Positions 35,175 to 43,777 of a stretch of 64,000 nt of DNA are shown here, one piece after another (positions within the stretch are counted from its first letter, which is position 1; every line of letters begins with the position of its first letter). Location of the stretch: NCBI RefSeq assembly GCF_001022965.1, contig NZ_LECZ01000027.1:1020303-1084302 (forward strand), written 5' to 3'. The translations under genes were made by a program, and so were the position numbers. The notes beneath the pieces were generated by a model, which was not told where the DNA came from, did no database searches, and worked only from the letters and a program-made list of their open reading frames with translations. The stretch comes from Enterobacter genomosp. O (GTDB lineage: Bacteria > Pseudomonadota > Gammaproteobacteria > Enterobacterales > Enterobacteriaceae).

Positions 35175-36720
35175 TGGCAGGTAGCTGGTAGCTCCAGGTT
35201 TCACTCAGCGGCTGATCGTTACTGACCAGCGCAGCACGCATTTCAGTCGTCTGTTTCGGATCTTTCACTTTCACGCGCAGGGTCAGGCGCCAGCCTTTGG
35301 TGACCGGGTTGTAACGCACGGCGTTCTCAACGATTTCACCGTTATCACCGATGCTGGCCTGAGCGGTAACCGCAGTATCCGGCGGCAGTTTCTTCATATC
35401 CTGGCCTGCGAAGTCCACGACAAAGGCCACGGTACCGTCAGGCTGACGGATAAGATTAGACTGCTTCACATCACCCGTTGAGCGGCGAGTCTGCATCACA
35501 TACGCGTTATCCGGCGCATGCAGCTTATCTTCGTCGCGGCTGAAGGTAATGGTGTACTTGAAGTTCATCTCTTTACCGGCTTCCGGCAGCTGATCCGGCG
35601 TCCAGTAAGCGACGATGTTATCGTTGGTTTCGTCGTTGGTTGGAATTTCAACCAGCTCGACCTTACCTTTACCCCAGTCACCGTTTGGCGTGACCCAGGC
35701 GCTTGGACGCTGGTCATAGCGGTCGTCCAAATCTTCAAAGCGGGAGAACTGACGACCACGCTGCAGCAGGCCGAAACCTTGTGGGTTTTCCATCGCGTAG
35801 CTGCTAACGGCCAGATGTTTAGGGTTATTCAGCGGACGCCAGATCCACTCGCCGTTACCGGCATGAATAGACAGACCGTTGGAGTCGTGCAGTTCCGGGC
35901 GGAAGTTGGTTGCCGGCGACGGCTGGTTCGGCCCAAACAGGAACATACTGGTCAGCGGCGCAACGCCCAGTTTGCCCACTTTATCACGCAGGTAAACCTT
36001 GGACTGCACGTCAACTACCGTGTCACGACCCGGCATAATCACAAAGCGATAGGCGCCGGTTGCACGCGGGGAATCCAGCAGCGCATAAATGGTCAGACGT
36101 TTGTCCGTTGGTTTTGGACGTTCAATCCAGAACTCGCGAAAACGTGGGAACTCTTCACCTGATGGCAGCGCGGTATCAATGGCCAGTCCGCGCGCAGAAA
36201 GCCCGTACACCTGTCCCGCGCCAATCACGCGGAAATAGCTGGCGCCAAGCATGCTGACGATTTCGTCGTTTTTATCTTTGCTGTTGATCGGGTAAAGCAC
36301 CTTGAAGCCTGCGAAGCCCAGGTCTTTCACCGTATCTTTGTCGTGTTGCACATTGCCGAAATTGAAGTAATCCGGGCTGTATTTGATCTTACGTACCGCT
36401 GTCGCCGTCACTTCATTAATGGCAACAGGCGTGTCGAAGTACATACCCTGATGATAAAATTCAAGCTTGAACGGGGTCTTAATATTGCTCCAGTACGCTT
36501 TGTCGTGATTGAACTGGATCTGCTGATAGTCCGCATACTTCATGTCGCGGAAAACGGAGGGCAAGTTACTTTTCGGCGCTTCGTAGCTCTTGCCTGCCAT
36601 CGATTTTGCCTGTTTTGCGACATCGTCGATGTTAAAGGCCAGTGCCGATGAGGTATACAGTGATAACACTACTGCAGCACCTAACCAACGCATTTTCATC
36701 ATCTGTGGTTTATGTTTCAT
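35167..36720 (-). CDS. opgG: Periplasmic glucan biosynthesis protein OpgG
   Basis: Periplasmic protein that processes or branches osmoregulated glucans. The start at MKHKPQMMKMRWLGAAVVL gives 517 residues; starting at the inner MMKMRW (36702) gives 511, the length recorded in E. coli. A signal peptide ends near SSALA. The mature carbohydrate-binding beta-sandwich (IDDVAKQAKSMAGKSYEAPKSNLPSVFRDMKYADYQQIQF) and the C-terminal Ig-like domain are intact. First gene of opgGH, divergent from opgC across 254 bp. Confidence 0.95.
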   Translation of the reverse strand: MKHKPQMMKMRWLGAAVVLSLYTSSALAFNIDDVAKQAKSMAGKSYEAPKSNLPSVFRDMKYADYQQIQFNHDKAYWSNIKTPFKLEFYHQGMYFDTPVAINEVTATAVRKIKYSPDYFNFGNVQHDKDTVKDLGFAGFKVLYPINSKDKNDEIVSMLGASYFRVIGAGQVYGLSARGLAIDTALPSGEEFPRFREFWIERPKPTDKRLTIYALLDSPRATGAYRFVIMPGRDTVVDVQSKVYLRDKVGKLGVAPLTSMFLFGPNQPSPATNFRPELHDSNGLSIHAGNGEWIWRPLNNPKHLAVSSYAMENPQGFGLLQRGRQFSRFEDLDDRYDQRPSAWVTPNGDWGKGKVELVEIPTNDETNDNIVAYWTPDQLPEAGKEMNFKYTITFSRDEDKLHAPDNAYVMQTRRSTGDVKQSNLIRQPDGTVAFVVDFAGQDMKKLPPDTAVTAQASIGDNGEIVENAVRYNPVTKGWRLTLRVKVKDPKQTTEMRAALVSNDQPLSETWSYQLPANE

Positions 36721-36974
36721 AATAAGTAAGCACTTCCCCCTTTGTGTGCTTATATCGATCCGATCCATTTTAATGGAAACTCAGGCAATCCGACAACATT
36801 ATCACTGCTTTGTTCAGCTGCTGGCTCATGGAATAAGCAAATGAAAGAACCCGCTATTCACTTTGCGTGCTTATCCTGGAGACAGGGTGTCGGTCTTGGT
36901 GTAGGGTTGCCTTCGAATGTAACCATTATGAGTCTTAGGGATAAGACGAAAAGTCTGAGAATGCACAAAGTTAT

Positions 36975-38114
36975 ATGAGCACATCACCAACAGAACGTGA
37001 ATATTTCCTCGACTCGATCCGGGCATGGCTGATGCTATTGGGGATCCCGTTTCACATCTCACTGATTTACTCCAGCCACACCTGGCATGTTAATAGTCAG
37101 ATGCCCTCCTGGTGGCTGACGCTGTTTAATGACTTTATTCACGCCTTCCGTATGCAGGTGTTTTTTGTCATATCCGGCTATTTCTCTTACATGCTGTTTC
37201 TGCGCTACCCGCTCAAACGCTGGTGGAAGGTGCGCGTGGAGCGCGTGGGGATCCCCATGCTGACCGCCATTCCGCTGCTGACGCTGCCGCAGTTCATTAT
37301 GTTGCAATACGTCAAGGGCAAGGCGGAGAACTGGCCAAATCTGTCCCTGTACGAAAAGTACAATACGCTGGTCTGGGAGCTGGTGTCTCACCTGTGGTTC
37401 CTGCTGGTCCTGGTGGTGCTCACAACGGTCAGCATGTTTATTTTCAGCCGCCTGCGCCATCATTTGAGTCATAAAGCCGACACCTTCTTCGCCAACATCA
37501 CGATGGGCAAACTGACGGTGCTCTTTTTGCTGCTCGGGATCGCCTATGCCGCCGTGAGACGAACCCTGTTTATCGTCTATCCGCCGATTTTGAGCGATGG
37601 GTTATTTAATTTCGTGGTCATGCAATCGCTGTTCTACATTCCGTTCTTTTTAATCGGCGCGCTGGCCTTTATTCATCCGAAACTTAAATCGCTGTTTACC
37701 ACCCCGTCACCTTGGTGCGCGCTGGGGGCTACTCTCGCGTTCGCGGCCTATCTGCTGAACCAGCGCTACGGCAGCGGCGACGCCTGGATGTATGAAACGG
37801 AAAGCGTGATCACCATGCTGCTGGGCTTGTGGATGGTGAATGTGGTATTCGCGCTGGGCCACCGTTTGCTGAACTTCAAGTCCAGCCGCGTGACCTACTT
37901 CGTTAACGCATCGCTGTTTATCTATCTGGTGCATCACCCGTTGACGCTGTTCTTTGGGGCTTACATCACCCCGCATATCGCCTCCAACACGCTGGGCTTC
38001 TTTACCGGCCTGGTGTTTGTGGTGGGGATTGCAATCCTGCTCTACGAAATCCATCTGCGGATCCCGCTCCTGCGTTTCCTCTTTTCAGGAAAACCTCAGG
38101 CGAAAGCCTCATAA
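36975..38114 (+). CDS. opgC: Glucan succinyltransferase OpgC
   Basis: Multi-span inner-membrane acyltransferase (acyltransferase 3 family, about ten helices) that transfers succinyl groups to periplasmic glucans. It has 379 residues (385 in E. coli). REYFLDSIRAWLMLLGIPFHISLIYSSHTWHVN carries the catalytic histidine region, and FRMQVFFVISGYFSY and FIYLVHHPLTLFFG are the other conserved blocks. It ends 34 bp from the convergent ymdB stop. clsC, which lies between the two in E. coli, is absent here. Confidence 0.95.
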   Translation: MSTSPTEREYFLDSIRAWLMLLGIPFHISLIYSSHTWHVNSQMPSWWLTLFNDFIHAFRMQVFFVISGYFSYMLFLRYPLKRWWKVRVERVGIPMLTAIPLLTLPQFIMLQYVKGKAENWPNLSLYEKYNTLVWELVSHLWFLLVLVVLTTVSMFIFSRLRHHLSHKADTFFANITMGKLTVLFLLLGIAYAAVRRTLFIVYPPILSDGLFNFVVMQSLFYIPFFLIGALAFIHPKLKSLFTTPSPWCALGATLAFAAYLLNQRYGSGDAWMYETESVITMLLGLWMVNVVFALGHRLLNFKSSRVTYFVNASLFIYLVHHPLTLFFGAYITPHIASNTLGFFTGLVFVVGIAILLYEIHLRIPLLRFLFSGKPQAKAS

Positions 38115-38118
38115 ACAA

Positions 38119-38144
38119 CGCGGCGCACAAATGTGCGCCGCGTT
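38119..38144. terminator. Terminator between opgC and ymdB
   Basis: CGCGGCGCAC, AAAT loop, GTGCGCCGCG: a 10-bp perfect stem followed by TTTGCTT, between convergent genes. Confidence 0.75.
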
Positions 38145-38148
38145 TGCT

Positions 38149-38691
38149 TCAGGTGTCCAGTTCCTGCCCGCGCTGGGTCAGCAGCCGTTGATAAAGGTGC
38201 GTGGTTTCTTCATCAAAACAGACAAAGATAACTTTCTCCGGCATCGGTTTTAACGACAGATAGCGGTAAACAGTTTCGACGGCAATCGTTGCAGCGGCCG
38301 CTTTAGGGTAGCCATACACGCCAGTGCTGATGGCCGGAAACGCCATGGTTTTGTAACCGTTGTCGGCGGCAAGCCGCAGACAGTTTCGGTAAGCCTCTTC
38401 CAGAATACTCGCTTCGTGCCGATCGCCGCCGTGCCATACGGGGCCTACGGCGTGAATGACCGCTCTGGCAGGCAGGTCACCCGCAAGCGTAATCACCGCA
38501 TGACCGGGAGGACATTCGCCCTGTTGTTGCCGTACGGTTTTACAGGCTTCCAGCAGCTGAGGGCCAGCCGCCCGGTGAATAGCCCCGTCCACTCCGCCCC
38601 CTCCCATCAGGGATGGATTGGCCGCATTGACGATGACGTCGACGTGCATTGTCGTAATATCACCATGGATAACTTCAATTTGCGGTTTCAT
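38149..38691 (-). CDS. ymdB: O-acetyl-ADP-ribose deacetylase YmdB
   Basis: Macrodomain protein of 180 residues that hydrolyses O-acetyl-ADP-ribose; in E. coli it also restrains RNase III under stress. The start at MKPQIEVIHGDITTMHVDVIVNAANPSLMGGGGVDGAIHRAAGP agrees with the family. The macrodomain loops VNAAN, GGGGVDGAIH and AISTGVYGYP are complete. In E. coli clsC follows it in the same transcript, whereas here opgC is the next gene. Confidence 0.95.
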   Translation of the reverse strand: MKPQIEVIHGDITTMHVDVIVNAANPSLMGGGGVDGAIHRAAGPQLLEACKTVRQQQGECPPGHAVITLAGDLPARAVIHAVGPVWHGGDRHEASILEEAYRNCLRLAADNGYKTMAFPAISTGVYGYPKAAAATIAVETVYRYLSLKPMPEKVIFVCFDEETTHLYQRLLTQRGQELDT

Positions 38692-38797
38692 AAAACCCCT
38701 CTGCAACCCGCCTTTTTTTTAAGTGTATCGCAGTGGCGTCAGGGAGAAAAAACTATCAGAAAAAATCCTCTTCCGCCCAGGGACGGAAGAGAGAGCA

Positions 38798-39118
38798 TTA
38801 GCGATACTGGATTTCGACAACCGCGAGCGTTTTTTCAGGATTAAGGTATTTCATGCTCAGCGTCGCCAGGTTTGAATCAGACGCCTTGCCGTTAAGCGCC
38901 TCTTCATAACTGACCATACGCGTTTGCATACGGTTATTTTCAGGGCAAGACATGGCAAATTGTCGCTGTTGCGGTGTGACTTCACAGGGGTCTGCGACAA
39001 TAGCACCGCGAAAATGAATCACACCGCCCTCAGCAAAGGTGGCTGAATATGCAGGAAAACTTAAAGCAGAAACAATCAGGCCCAGACCCGTCGCGAGCTG
39101 AGCGAAAGCGTTATTCAT
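38798..39118 (-). CDS. ymdA: Orphan type 1 fimbrial-like secreted protein, YmdA position
   Basis: A 106-residue protein with a Sec signal peptide (cleavage near SYSA or AYSA, residues 22-26). Its mature start, GGVIHFRGAIVADPCEV, resembles the first strand of type 1 pilins. Two cysteines (C45, C58) could form the pilin disulfide, though their spacing is much shorter than usual. It occupies the position of E. coli ymdA between csgC and ymdB. There is no usher or chaperone nearby, so a role as a stand-alone pilin is doubtful. I recognise it mainly by context, hence the moderate confidence in the symbol. Confidence 0.7.
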   Translation of the reverse strand: MNNAFAQLATGLGLIVSALSFPAYSATFAEGGVIHFRGAIVADPCEVTPQQRQFAMSCPENNRMQTRMVSYEEALNGKASDSNLATLSMKYLNPEKTLAVVEIQYR

Positions 39119-39278
39119 TACAGGTACTCCTCAATGAAAATCGTCCTTGAGGGGTAAACGCACTTCATTATGACAAACGAAGTCTCACGTTAAGGAACAT
39201 AATGACTTGCTCCCTGATATCAGCATAGCTCAACGGTACAGCCCCGCCACATTCTCAACTCATTGATTTAGTGAATGA

Positions 39279-39611
39279 TTATAGCGAGCGCTCCGCTGGC
39301 GACCACTGCTGTGATAGATGAAGCGATTTACCATCAGAAACGGTGACAACGATTTTTACCGTGTCGCCTGCGTGAATATTTAAACTCAACCGCATCAAAT
39401 CAATCGTCTGATTAGCGGGGATAAAAAGTGTGTTTTGCTGTCGGGAAGAACTTTGTCCCCCCTGCCCTTCCCGCACTGAGACAATCTGGACCTGACAATC
39501 ACATGATTCCGTCAGCATCACCTGCGGAATAATGGTGGTCATATTTTCCTGCTGGGACGTTTTAAAGGTTATCTGACTGGAAAGCGCGGCAAGGAGAATT
39601 AAGGTATTCAT
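39279..39611 (-). CDS. csgC: Curli assembly protein CsgC
   Basis: Periplasmic inhibitor of premature CsgA amyloid formation. The start at MNTLILLAALSSQITFKTSQQ gives 110 residues, the E. coli length; an ATG ten codons upstream is in frame. The CxC motif is kept as CDC in TESCDCQVQIVSVREGQ, and VKIVVTVSDGKSLHLSQQW is the Ig-like core. Third gene of csgBAC, 61 bp after csgA. Confidence 0.94.
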   Translation of the reverse strand: MNTLILLAALSSQITFKTSQQENMTTIIPQVMLTESCDCQVQIVSVREGQGGQSSSRQQNTLFIPANQTIDLMRLSLNIHAGDTVKIVVTVSDGKSLHLSQQWSPAERSL

Positions 39612-39672
39612 GATGAACTCCCGAAAAAAAACAGGGCGCACGCCCTGTTTTTTTGTAGCACAGATTTCAGTA

Positions 39673-40128
39673 TTAATACTGATAAGCTGATGCGTGGTTA
39701 CCTAAACCAATCTGGGTAACGTTGACAGTAGAATTAGAGGCAGTCTGGTCAACAAGTGCACCGTTAAATCCACCGTACTGGCTCACATTCATAGTGGAGT
39801 CATGACTGTTCCACTGGTCAAGTGTAGCGCTGTTGGCAAAACCATTCTGGGTCAGAGAAATGGTGCTGTCATCGGAACCTTGTCCAACATCCGCGCCATT
39901 ACCGCCACCACTCTGGCTAATAGACAGAGTTGAATTTCTGGCATTAGTCTGCAAGGCGACAGCTGAGTTACCGCCACCGCTCTGGTAAATATTCAGGGTT
40001 GAATTTGGGCCATAGCCGCCATGACCGTGACCGTGTCCATGGCCCCAGCCACCTTGATCAATAAGACCGGCCATAGCACTACCAGAAACTACGATTGCTG
40101 CAAGAGCTGCCACTTTGATAAATTTCAT
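39673..40128 (-). CDS. csgA: Major curlin subunit CsgA
   Basis: Major amyloid subunit of curli fibres, 151 residues as in E. coli. The signal peptide ends near SAMA (residue 20). The mature N-terminal segment that targets CsgG contains the run GWGHGHGHGHGG, with histidines at 30, 32, 34 and 36, which is not in E. coli CsgA. Five amyloid repeats follow, each Sx5Q-xGxGNxAx3Q-like: R1 from S43, R2 from S66, R3 from S88, R4 from S111, R5 from S133 to Y151. Repeats 3 and 4 deviate in the glycine step (GFAN, GGFN). Secreted by CsgG. Confidence 0.96.
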   Translation of the reverse strand: MKFIKVAALAAIVVSGSAMAGLIDQGGWGHGHGHGHGGYGPNSTLNIYQSGGGNSAVALQTNARNSTLSISQSGGGNGADVGQGSDDSTISLTQNGFANSATLDQWNSHDSTMNVSQYGGFNGALVDQTASNSTVNVTQIGLGNHASAYQY

Positions 40129-40169
40129 GGTAAAACCCCCATCGGATTGATTTAAGTCGCCGCGAATAA

Positions 40170-40625
40170 CTAACGTTGAATAACGCGAATGGCCATTTGC
40201 GACTGTTTTTGCACTACAACTGCGGTTTTCTGTGTACCGTACTGCGTGATGCTTGCTCTATTACCCGACCCTTTCTGGATAATTTTCGCACTATTTCCAA
40301 ATCCGTCTTGCGTAATATCAGCATCATTCGCGAAGCCGCTCTGAGAGATATACGCAAAATTATAAGTCCCTGATTGATCAACTCGCGCTCTGTTACCTGA
40401 CCCATCCTGGGAAACGATGGACAGTAATTTTGAACCGCCCTGGCGAACCTGCGCATCATTTAATACGCCCTGCTGACCAATAATGGCTGCCTGATTTAAT
40501 GACAAACGGCTTAATTCATTAACCGCAAAGTTATATTCAGCGTTAGCCAAATCTGAATTCGCTGCGGCTACAAACCCAGGCACCCCCAGTAATGTAAACA
40601 TCATAAATAACGATGTGTTTTTCAT
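40170..40625 (-). CDS. csgB: Curli nucleator CsgB
   Basis: Minor curlin that anchors fibres to the surface and templates CsgA polymerisation, 151 residues as in E. coli. After a signal peptide (ending VAAA) come five imperfect repeats (AIIGQQGVLNDAQVRQ, LSIVSQDGSGNRARVDQ, AYISQSGFANDADITQ, AKIIQKGSGNRASITQ, AVVVQKQSQMAIRVIQR). The last is basic and glycine-poor, as expected for the anchoring end. First gene of csgBAC. Confidence 0.96.
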   Translation of the reverse strand: MKNTSLFMMFTLLGVPGFVAAANSDLANAEYNFAVNELSRLSLNQAAIIGQQGVLNDAQVRQGGSKLLSIVSQDGSGNRARVDQSGTYNFAYISQSGFANDADITQDGFGNSAKIIQKGSGNRASITQYGTQKTAVVVQKQSQMAIRVIQR

Positions 40626-41390
40626 GTTGTCACCCTGGACCTGGCTATTTTAAATTTCCATCACCGTATAGCTATGGCTTCATGTTAGAACGACTTGTAT
40701 TTTGTTAACGCGTCGTTACGGTGAAGAGTATGTCGGCTGAAACATTTTAAATATCTCACCCACGCGGCTTATTTTTATTTATCAGGTCACCACAAAGTCG
40801 TAATTTTTAGAAAAAATCACTTTAATCAGGCCAGCTTATTTTTTTATAACGCATTTGCTGAAAGCGGGTTGTACAACAGGGGAAAGGCTGTCCACGCGTC
40901 TTCCCGCGTTGTTTAAACGTAACGGCACCAGAACATTTTTCCTCATCACGTGACACGAGACCTGTTTTCTTAAGCTCAAGCCTCGCTCATTAGAGGACTT
41001 AGAAATAATCAGTAACTCATACTTGATTAATGCGATTAAAAAATATCAAATAATGTTAATAATCAATCAAATAAAAATATTTGTATGATTTTTAAAATCT
41101 GTGCATCTATATTTATGTGTACAACTTTTTTATCAAATCCCGCCATTCAACACGACGTCATTTTACAAGTTAATATTGATTATTACATTTAGTTACATGT
41201 TTAACACTTGCTTTAAACTTCGTAAAAGCTAGATTGAAATTAGATGTACGAAATTGGTTTTATATTTACCTCCCTGCGGAGGTTATGGTTTGTTTCTACA
41301 CACAGCAGTGCATCATCTGTCAGTATTTCTGGGGTCCTCTTTTAAACAGGAGGACGGCTGCCAGGTGCCAAAAAAAAGTGGGGTTTCATC
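40626..41390. promoter_or_regulatory. csgBAC/csgDEFG divergent control region
   Basis: A 765-bp AT-rich gene-free region, close to the roughly 750 bp of E. coli, where many regulators (OmpR, RstA, CpxR, H-NS, IHF, MlrA) meet. The segment 41187-41211, TTTAGTTACATGTTTAACAC and its flanks, is essentially identical to the OmpR-bound site upstream of csgD as I remember it. The csgD leader begins near 41243 by analogy and contains the hairpin ACCTCC-ctgc-GGAGGT at 41268-41283. The end before the ATG (GTGGGGTTTCATC) matches the sRNA-targeted E. coli leader. I see no gene in it. Confidence 0.85.
40752..40762 (-). promoter_or_regulatory. CsgD-type binding site upstream of csgB
   Basis: Minus-strand TGGGTGAGATA matches 10 of 11 positions of the reported CsgD consensus CGGGTGAGNTA. 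It lies about 130 bp before the csgB start codon, a position suited to activation. Confidence 0.65.
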
Positions 41391-42041
41391 ATGTATAATG
41401 AAGTCCATAGTTTACATGGTCATACATTACTGTTGATCACAAAACCTTCTTTGCAAGCGACCGCTTTATTACAACATTTAAAGCAAAATTTATCACTGAA
41501 CGGGAAATTGCATAATATTCAACGTTCTTTCGATGATATTGCACCTGGCAGCATCATTCTTTTCGATATGATGGAAGCTGATAAAAAGCTTATCCATTAC
41601 TGGCAGGATACTTTAAGCAGGAAAAACAATAATATCCGCGTGCTATTATTGAATACGCCTGACGAGTACCCGTTCAGAGATATTGAAAGCTGGCCGCATA
41701 TCAATGGCGTTTTCTACGTCACTGAAGAAGAAAATCGGGTGGTAGATGGCCTGCAAGGTATATTGCGCGGAGAGTGTTATTTTTCGCAAAAGCTTGCCAG
41801 CTATCTCATCACGCACTCCGGAAACTATCGCTACAACAGTTCAGAGTCAGCGCTGCTCACGCACCGCGAGAAAGAGATCCTGAACAAATTGCGCATTGGT
41901 GCTTCAAATATTGAAATCGCCCGTTCGTTATTTATCAGCGAAAATACGGTAAAGACACACCTTTATAATCTTTTCAAGAAGATAGCTGTTAAAAACCGAA
42001 CTCAGGCGGTTTCATGGGCAAACGATAACCTCAGGCGTTAA
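41391..42041 (+). CDS. csgD: Biofilm master regulator CsgD
   Basis: LuxR/FixJ-type regulator that switches on curli and cellulose-linked genes, 216 residues as in E. coli. The N-terminal receiver-like domain lacks the usual phosphorylation machinery, and the C-terminal helix-turn-helix (LLTHREKEILNKLRIGASNIEIARSLFISENTVKTHLYNLFKKIAVKNRTQA) is near-identical to E. coli. It heads csgDEFG, and its leader resembles the heavily sRNA-regulated E. coli one. Confidence 0.97.
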   Translation: MYNEVHSLHGHTLLLITKPSLQATALLQHLKQNLSLNGKLHNIQRSFDDIAPGSIILFDMMEADKKLIHYWQDTLSRKNNNIRVLLLNTPDEYPFRDIESWPHINGVFYVTEEENRVVDGLQGILRGECYFSQKLASYLITHSGNYRYNSSESALLTHREKEILNKLRIGASNIEIARSLFISENTVKTHLYNLFKKIAVKNRTQAVSWANDNLRR

Positions 42042-42045
42042 TCAC

Positions 42046-42435
42046 ATGAAGCGCACCTTGAGTTGGATTGCCGCAGCGGGCTTTCTGCTCGCTGCCGGGA
42101 ACCTGCAGGCCGTCGAGGTCGAAGTTCCTGGATTGTTAACAGACCATACTGTCTCATCGGTCGGGCACAATTTTTACCGTGCTTTCAGTGATAAATGGGA
42201 CAGTACCTATACCGGAAATATAACAATCAACGAGCGGCCCAGTGCACGATGGGGAAGTTGGATAACAATAACGGCTAACCAGTTCGTTATATATCAAACG
42301 TTTTTATTCCCCACCAAAATAGACTTCGATAAAAACGTAGCCTTAGCGCTGGCACAATCAGAAGACGCTATTAATCGCCTGCAAATAGATAAAGCCCTAT
42401 TAAGCACCCGCGATTTAGCAAAAGACGAGTTCTAG
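42046..42435 (+). CDS. csgE: Curli secretion specificity factor CsgE
   Basis: Periplasmic protein that caps the CsgG channel and delivers CsgA, 129 residues as in E. coli. The signal peptide MKRTLSWIAAAGFLLAAGNLQA is followed by VEVEVPGLLTDHTVSSVGHNFYRAFSDKWD, the family signature. It lies 4 bp after csgD. Confidence 0.95.
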   Translation: MKRTLSWIAAAGFLLAAGNLQAVEVEVPGLLTDHTVSSVGHNFYRAFSDKWDSTYTGNITINERPSARWGSWITITANQFVIYQTFLFPTKIDFDKNVALALAQSEDAINRLQIDKALLSTRDLAKDEF

Positions 42436-42458
42436 CGAACCGATATCCGGAGGCTGTC

Positions 42459-42872
42459 ATGCGTATTGCATATGCAGTTGTTTCGATAATGCTAATAACC
42501 CCTATAAGCTGGGCCGGAAATATGACGTTTCAGTTCCGTAACCCCAACTTTGGTGGTAACCCTAACAACGGCGCGTTCCTGCTGAATGAAGCTCAGGCGC
42601 AAAACTCCTATAAAGATCCCAGCTTTAAGGATCTTGGCGTGGATACCCCCTCCGCGCTGGATAACTTCACTCAGGCTATCCAGTCGCAGATTTTGGGCGG
42701 TTTGCTGACCAACATTAATACCGGCAAACCCGGCCGAATGGTGACGAATGACTTTATTGTCGACATCGCTAACAGAGACGGACAGCTCCAGTTGAACGTT
42801 ACCGATCGTAAAACCGGAAAAACCTCCACCATTCAGGTTTCCGGCCTGCAAACTAACTCAACTGACTTCTAA
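42459..42872 (+). CDS. csgF: Curli assembly factor CsgF
   Basis: Surface-exposed accessory protein that forms a second constriction in the CsgG pore and links CsgB to the cell. It has 137 residues (138 in E. coli). The signal peptide ends at SWA, and the mature N-terminus GNMTFQFRNPNFGGNPNNGAFLLNEAQAQN is the CsgG-binding, highly conserved segment. Confidence 0.96.
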   Translation: MRIAYAVVSIMLITPISWAGNMTFQFRNPNFGGNPNNGAFLLNEAQAQNSYKDPSFKDLGVDTPSALDNFTQAIQSQILGGLLTNINTGKPGRMVTNDFIVDIANRDGQLQLNVTDRKTGKTSTIQVSGLQTNSTDF

Positions 42873-42898
42873 ACAACCACAAAATAAGGACAACGATC

Positions 42899-43732
42899 AT
42901 GCAGCGCTTCCTGATATTTGTTGCAGTGTGCTTATTGAGCGGTTGTTTAACTGCTCCACCTAAAGAAGCTGCAAAACCAACATTAATGCCTCGGGCCCAG
43001 AGTTATCGTGATTTATCGCATTTACCTTCCCCTACGGGGAAAATATTTGTCTCCGTGTACAACATTCAGGATGAAACCGGGCAGTTCAAGCCTTATCCGG
43101 CAAGTAACTTCTCCACGGCAGTGCCGCAAAGCGCCACCGCCATGCTGGTTACCGCGCTCAAGGATTCGCACTGGTTTATTCCTCTGGAACGCCAGGGGCT
43201 ACAGAACCTGCTGAATGAACGGAAAATTATCCGTGCCGCACAGGAAAATGGCACCGTCGCGGACAATAACCGGACGCCTCTGCAATCGCTGGCGGCGGCA
43301 AACGTGATGATTGAAGGATCGATTATTGGTTACGAAAGTAACGTTAAATCGGGCGGTGCGGGTGCACGTTACTTCGGTATCGGCGCAGATACCCAGTATC
43401 AGCTCGACCAAATCGCCGTAAACCTGCGTGTGGTCAACGTCAGTACGGGTGAAGTGCTCTCTTCGGTGAATACCAGCAAAACCATACTGTCTTATGAAGT
43501 GCAGGCCGGGGTGTTCCGCTTCATCGATTACCAGCGTTTGCTGGAGGGTGAAATCGGCTACACCTCTAACGAACCGGTCATGATGTGTCTGATGTCAGCC
43601 ATTGAAACCGGCGTGATCTTCTTAATCAACGACGGTATCGATCGCGGGCTGTGGGATCTGCAAAACAAAGCAGACGTGCAGAACCCGATACTGGTGAAAT
43701 ACCGCGATATGTCAGTACCTCCGGAATCCTGA
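42899..43732 (+). CDS. csgG: Curli secretion channel CsgG
   Basis: Outer-membrane lipoprotein that forms the nonameric curlin export pore, 277 residues as in E. coli. The lipobox is LSGC within MQRFLIFVAVCLLSGC. YDLSHLPSP-like SYRDLSHLPSPTGKIFVSVYNIQDETGQFKPYPASNFSTAVPQSAT includes the C-loop constriction residues (Y, N and F of the FKPYPASNFSTA stretch). Last gene of csgDEFG, followed by a strong terminator. Confidence 0.97.
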   Translation: MQRFLIFVAVCLLSGCLTAPPKEAAKPTLMPRAQSYRDLSHLPSPTGKIFVSVYNIQDETGQFKPYPASNFSTAVPQSATAMLVTALKDSHWFIPLERQGLQNLLNERKIIRAAQENGTVADNNRTPLQSLAAANVMIEGSIIGYESNVKSGGAGARYFGIGADTQYQLDQIAVNLRVVNVSTGEVLSSVNTSKTILSYEVQAGVFRFIDYQRLLEGEIGYTSNEPVMMCLMSAIETGVIFLINDGIDRGLWDLQNKADVQNPILVKYRDMSVPPES

Positions 43733-43744
43733 CAGGAAGCGTAT

Positions 43745-43777
43745 AAAAAAGGCGAGATACCTATCTCGCCTTTTTTT
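43745..43777. terminator. Bidirectional terminator between csgG and ycdZ
   Basis: AAAAAAGGCGAGATA and TATCTCGCCTTTTTT form a long stem with a CC loop; A- and T-runs on both sides serve both convergent genes. Confidence 0.92.

Noticed and set aside
39690..40600. Periodic sequence in csgA and csgB considered as a DNA repeat array
   Set aside because: The periodicity is that of the amyloid repeats in the protein and needs no separate explanation.
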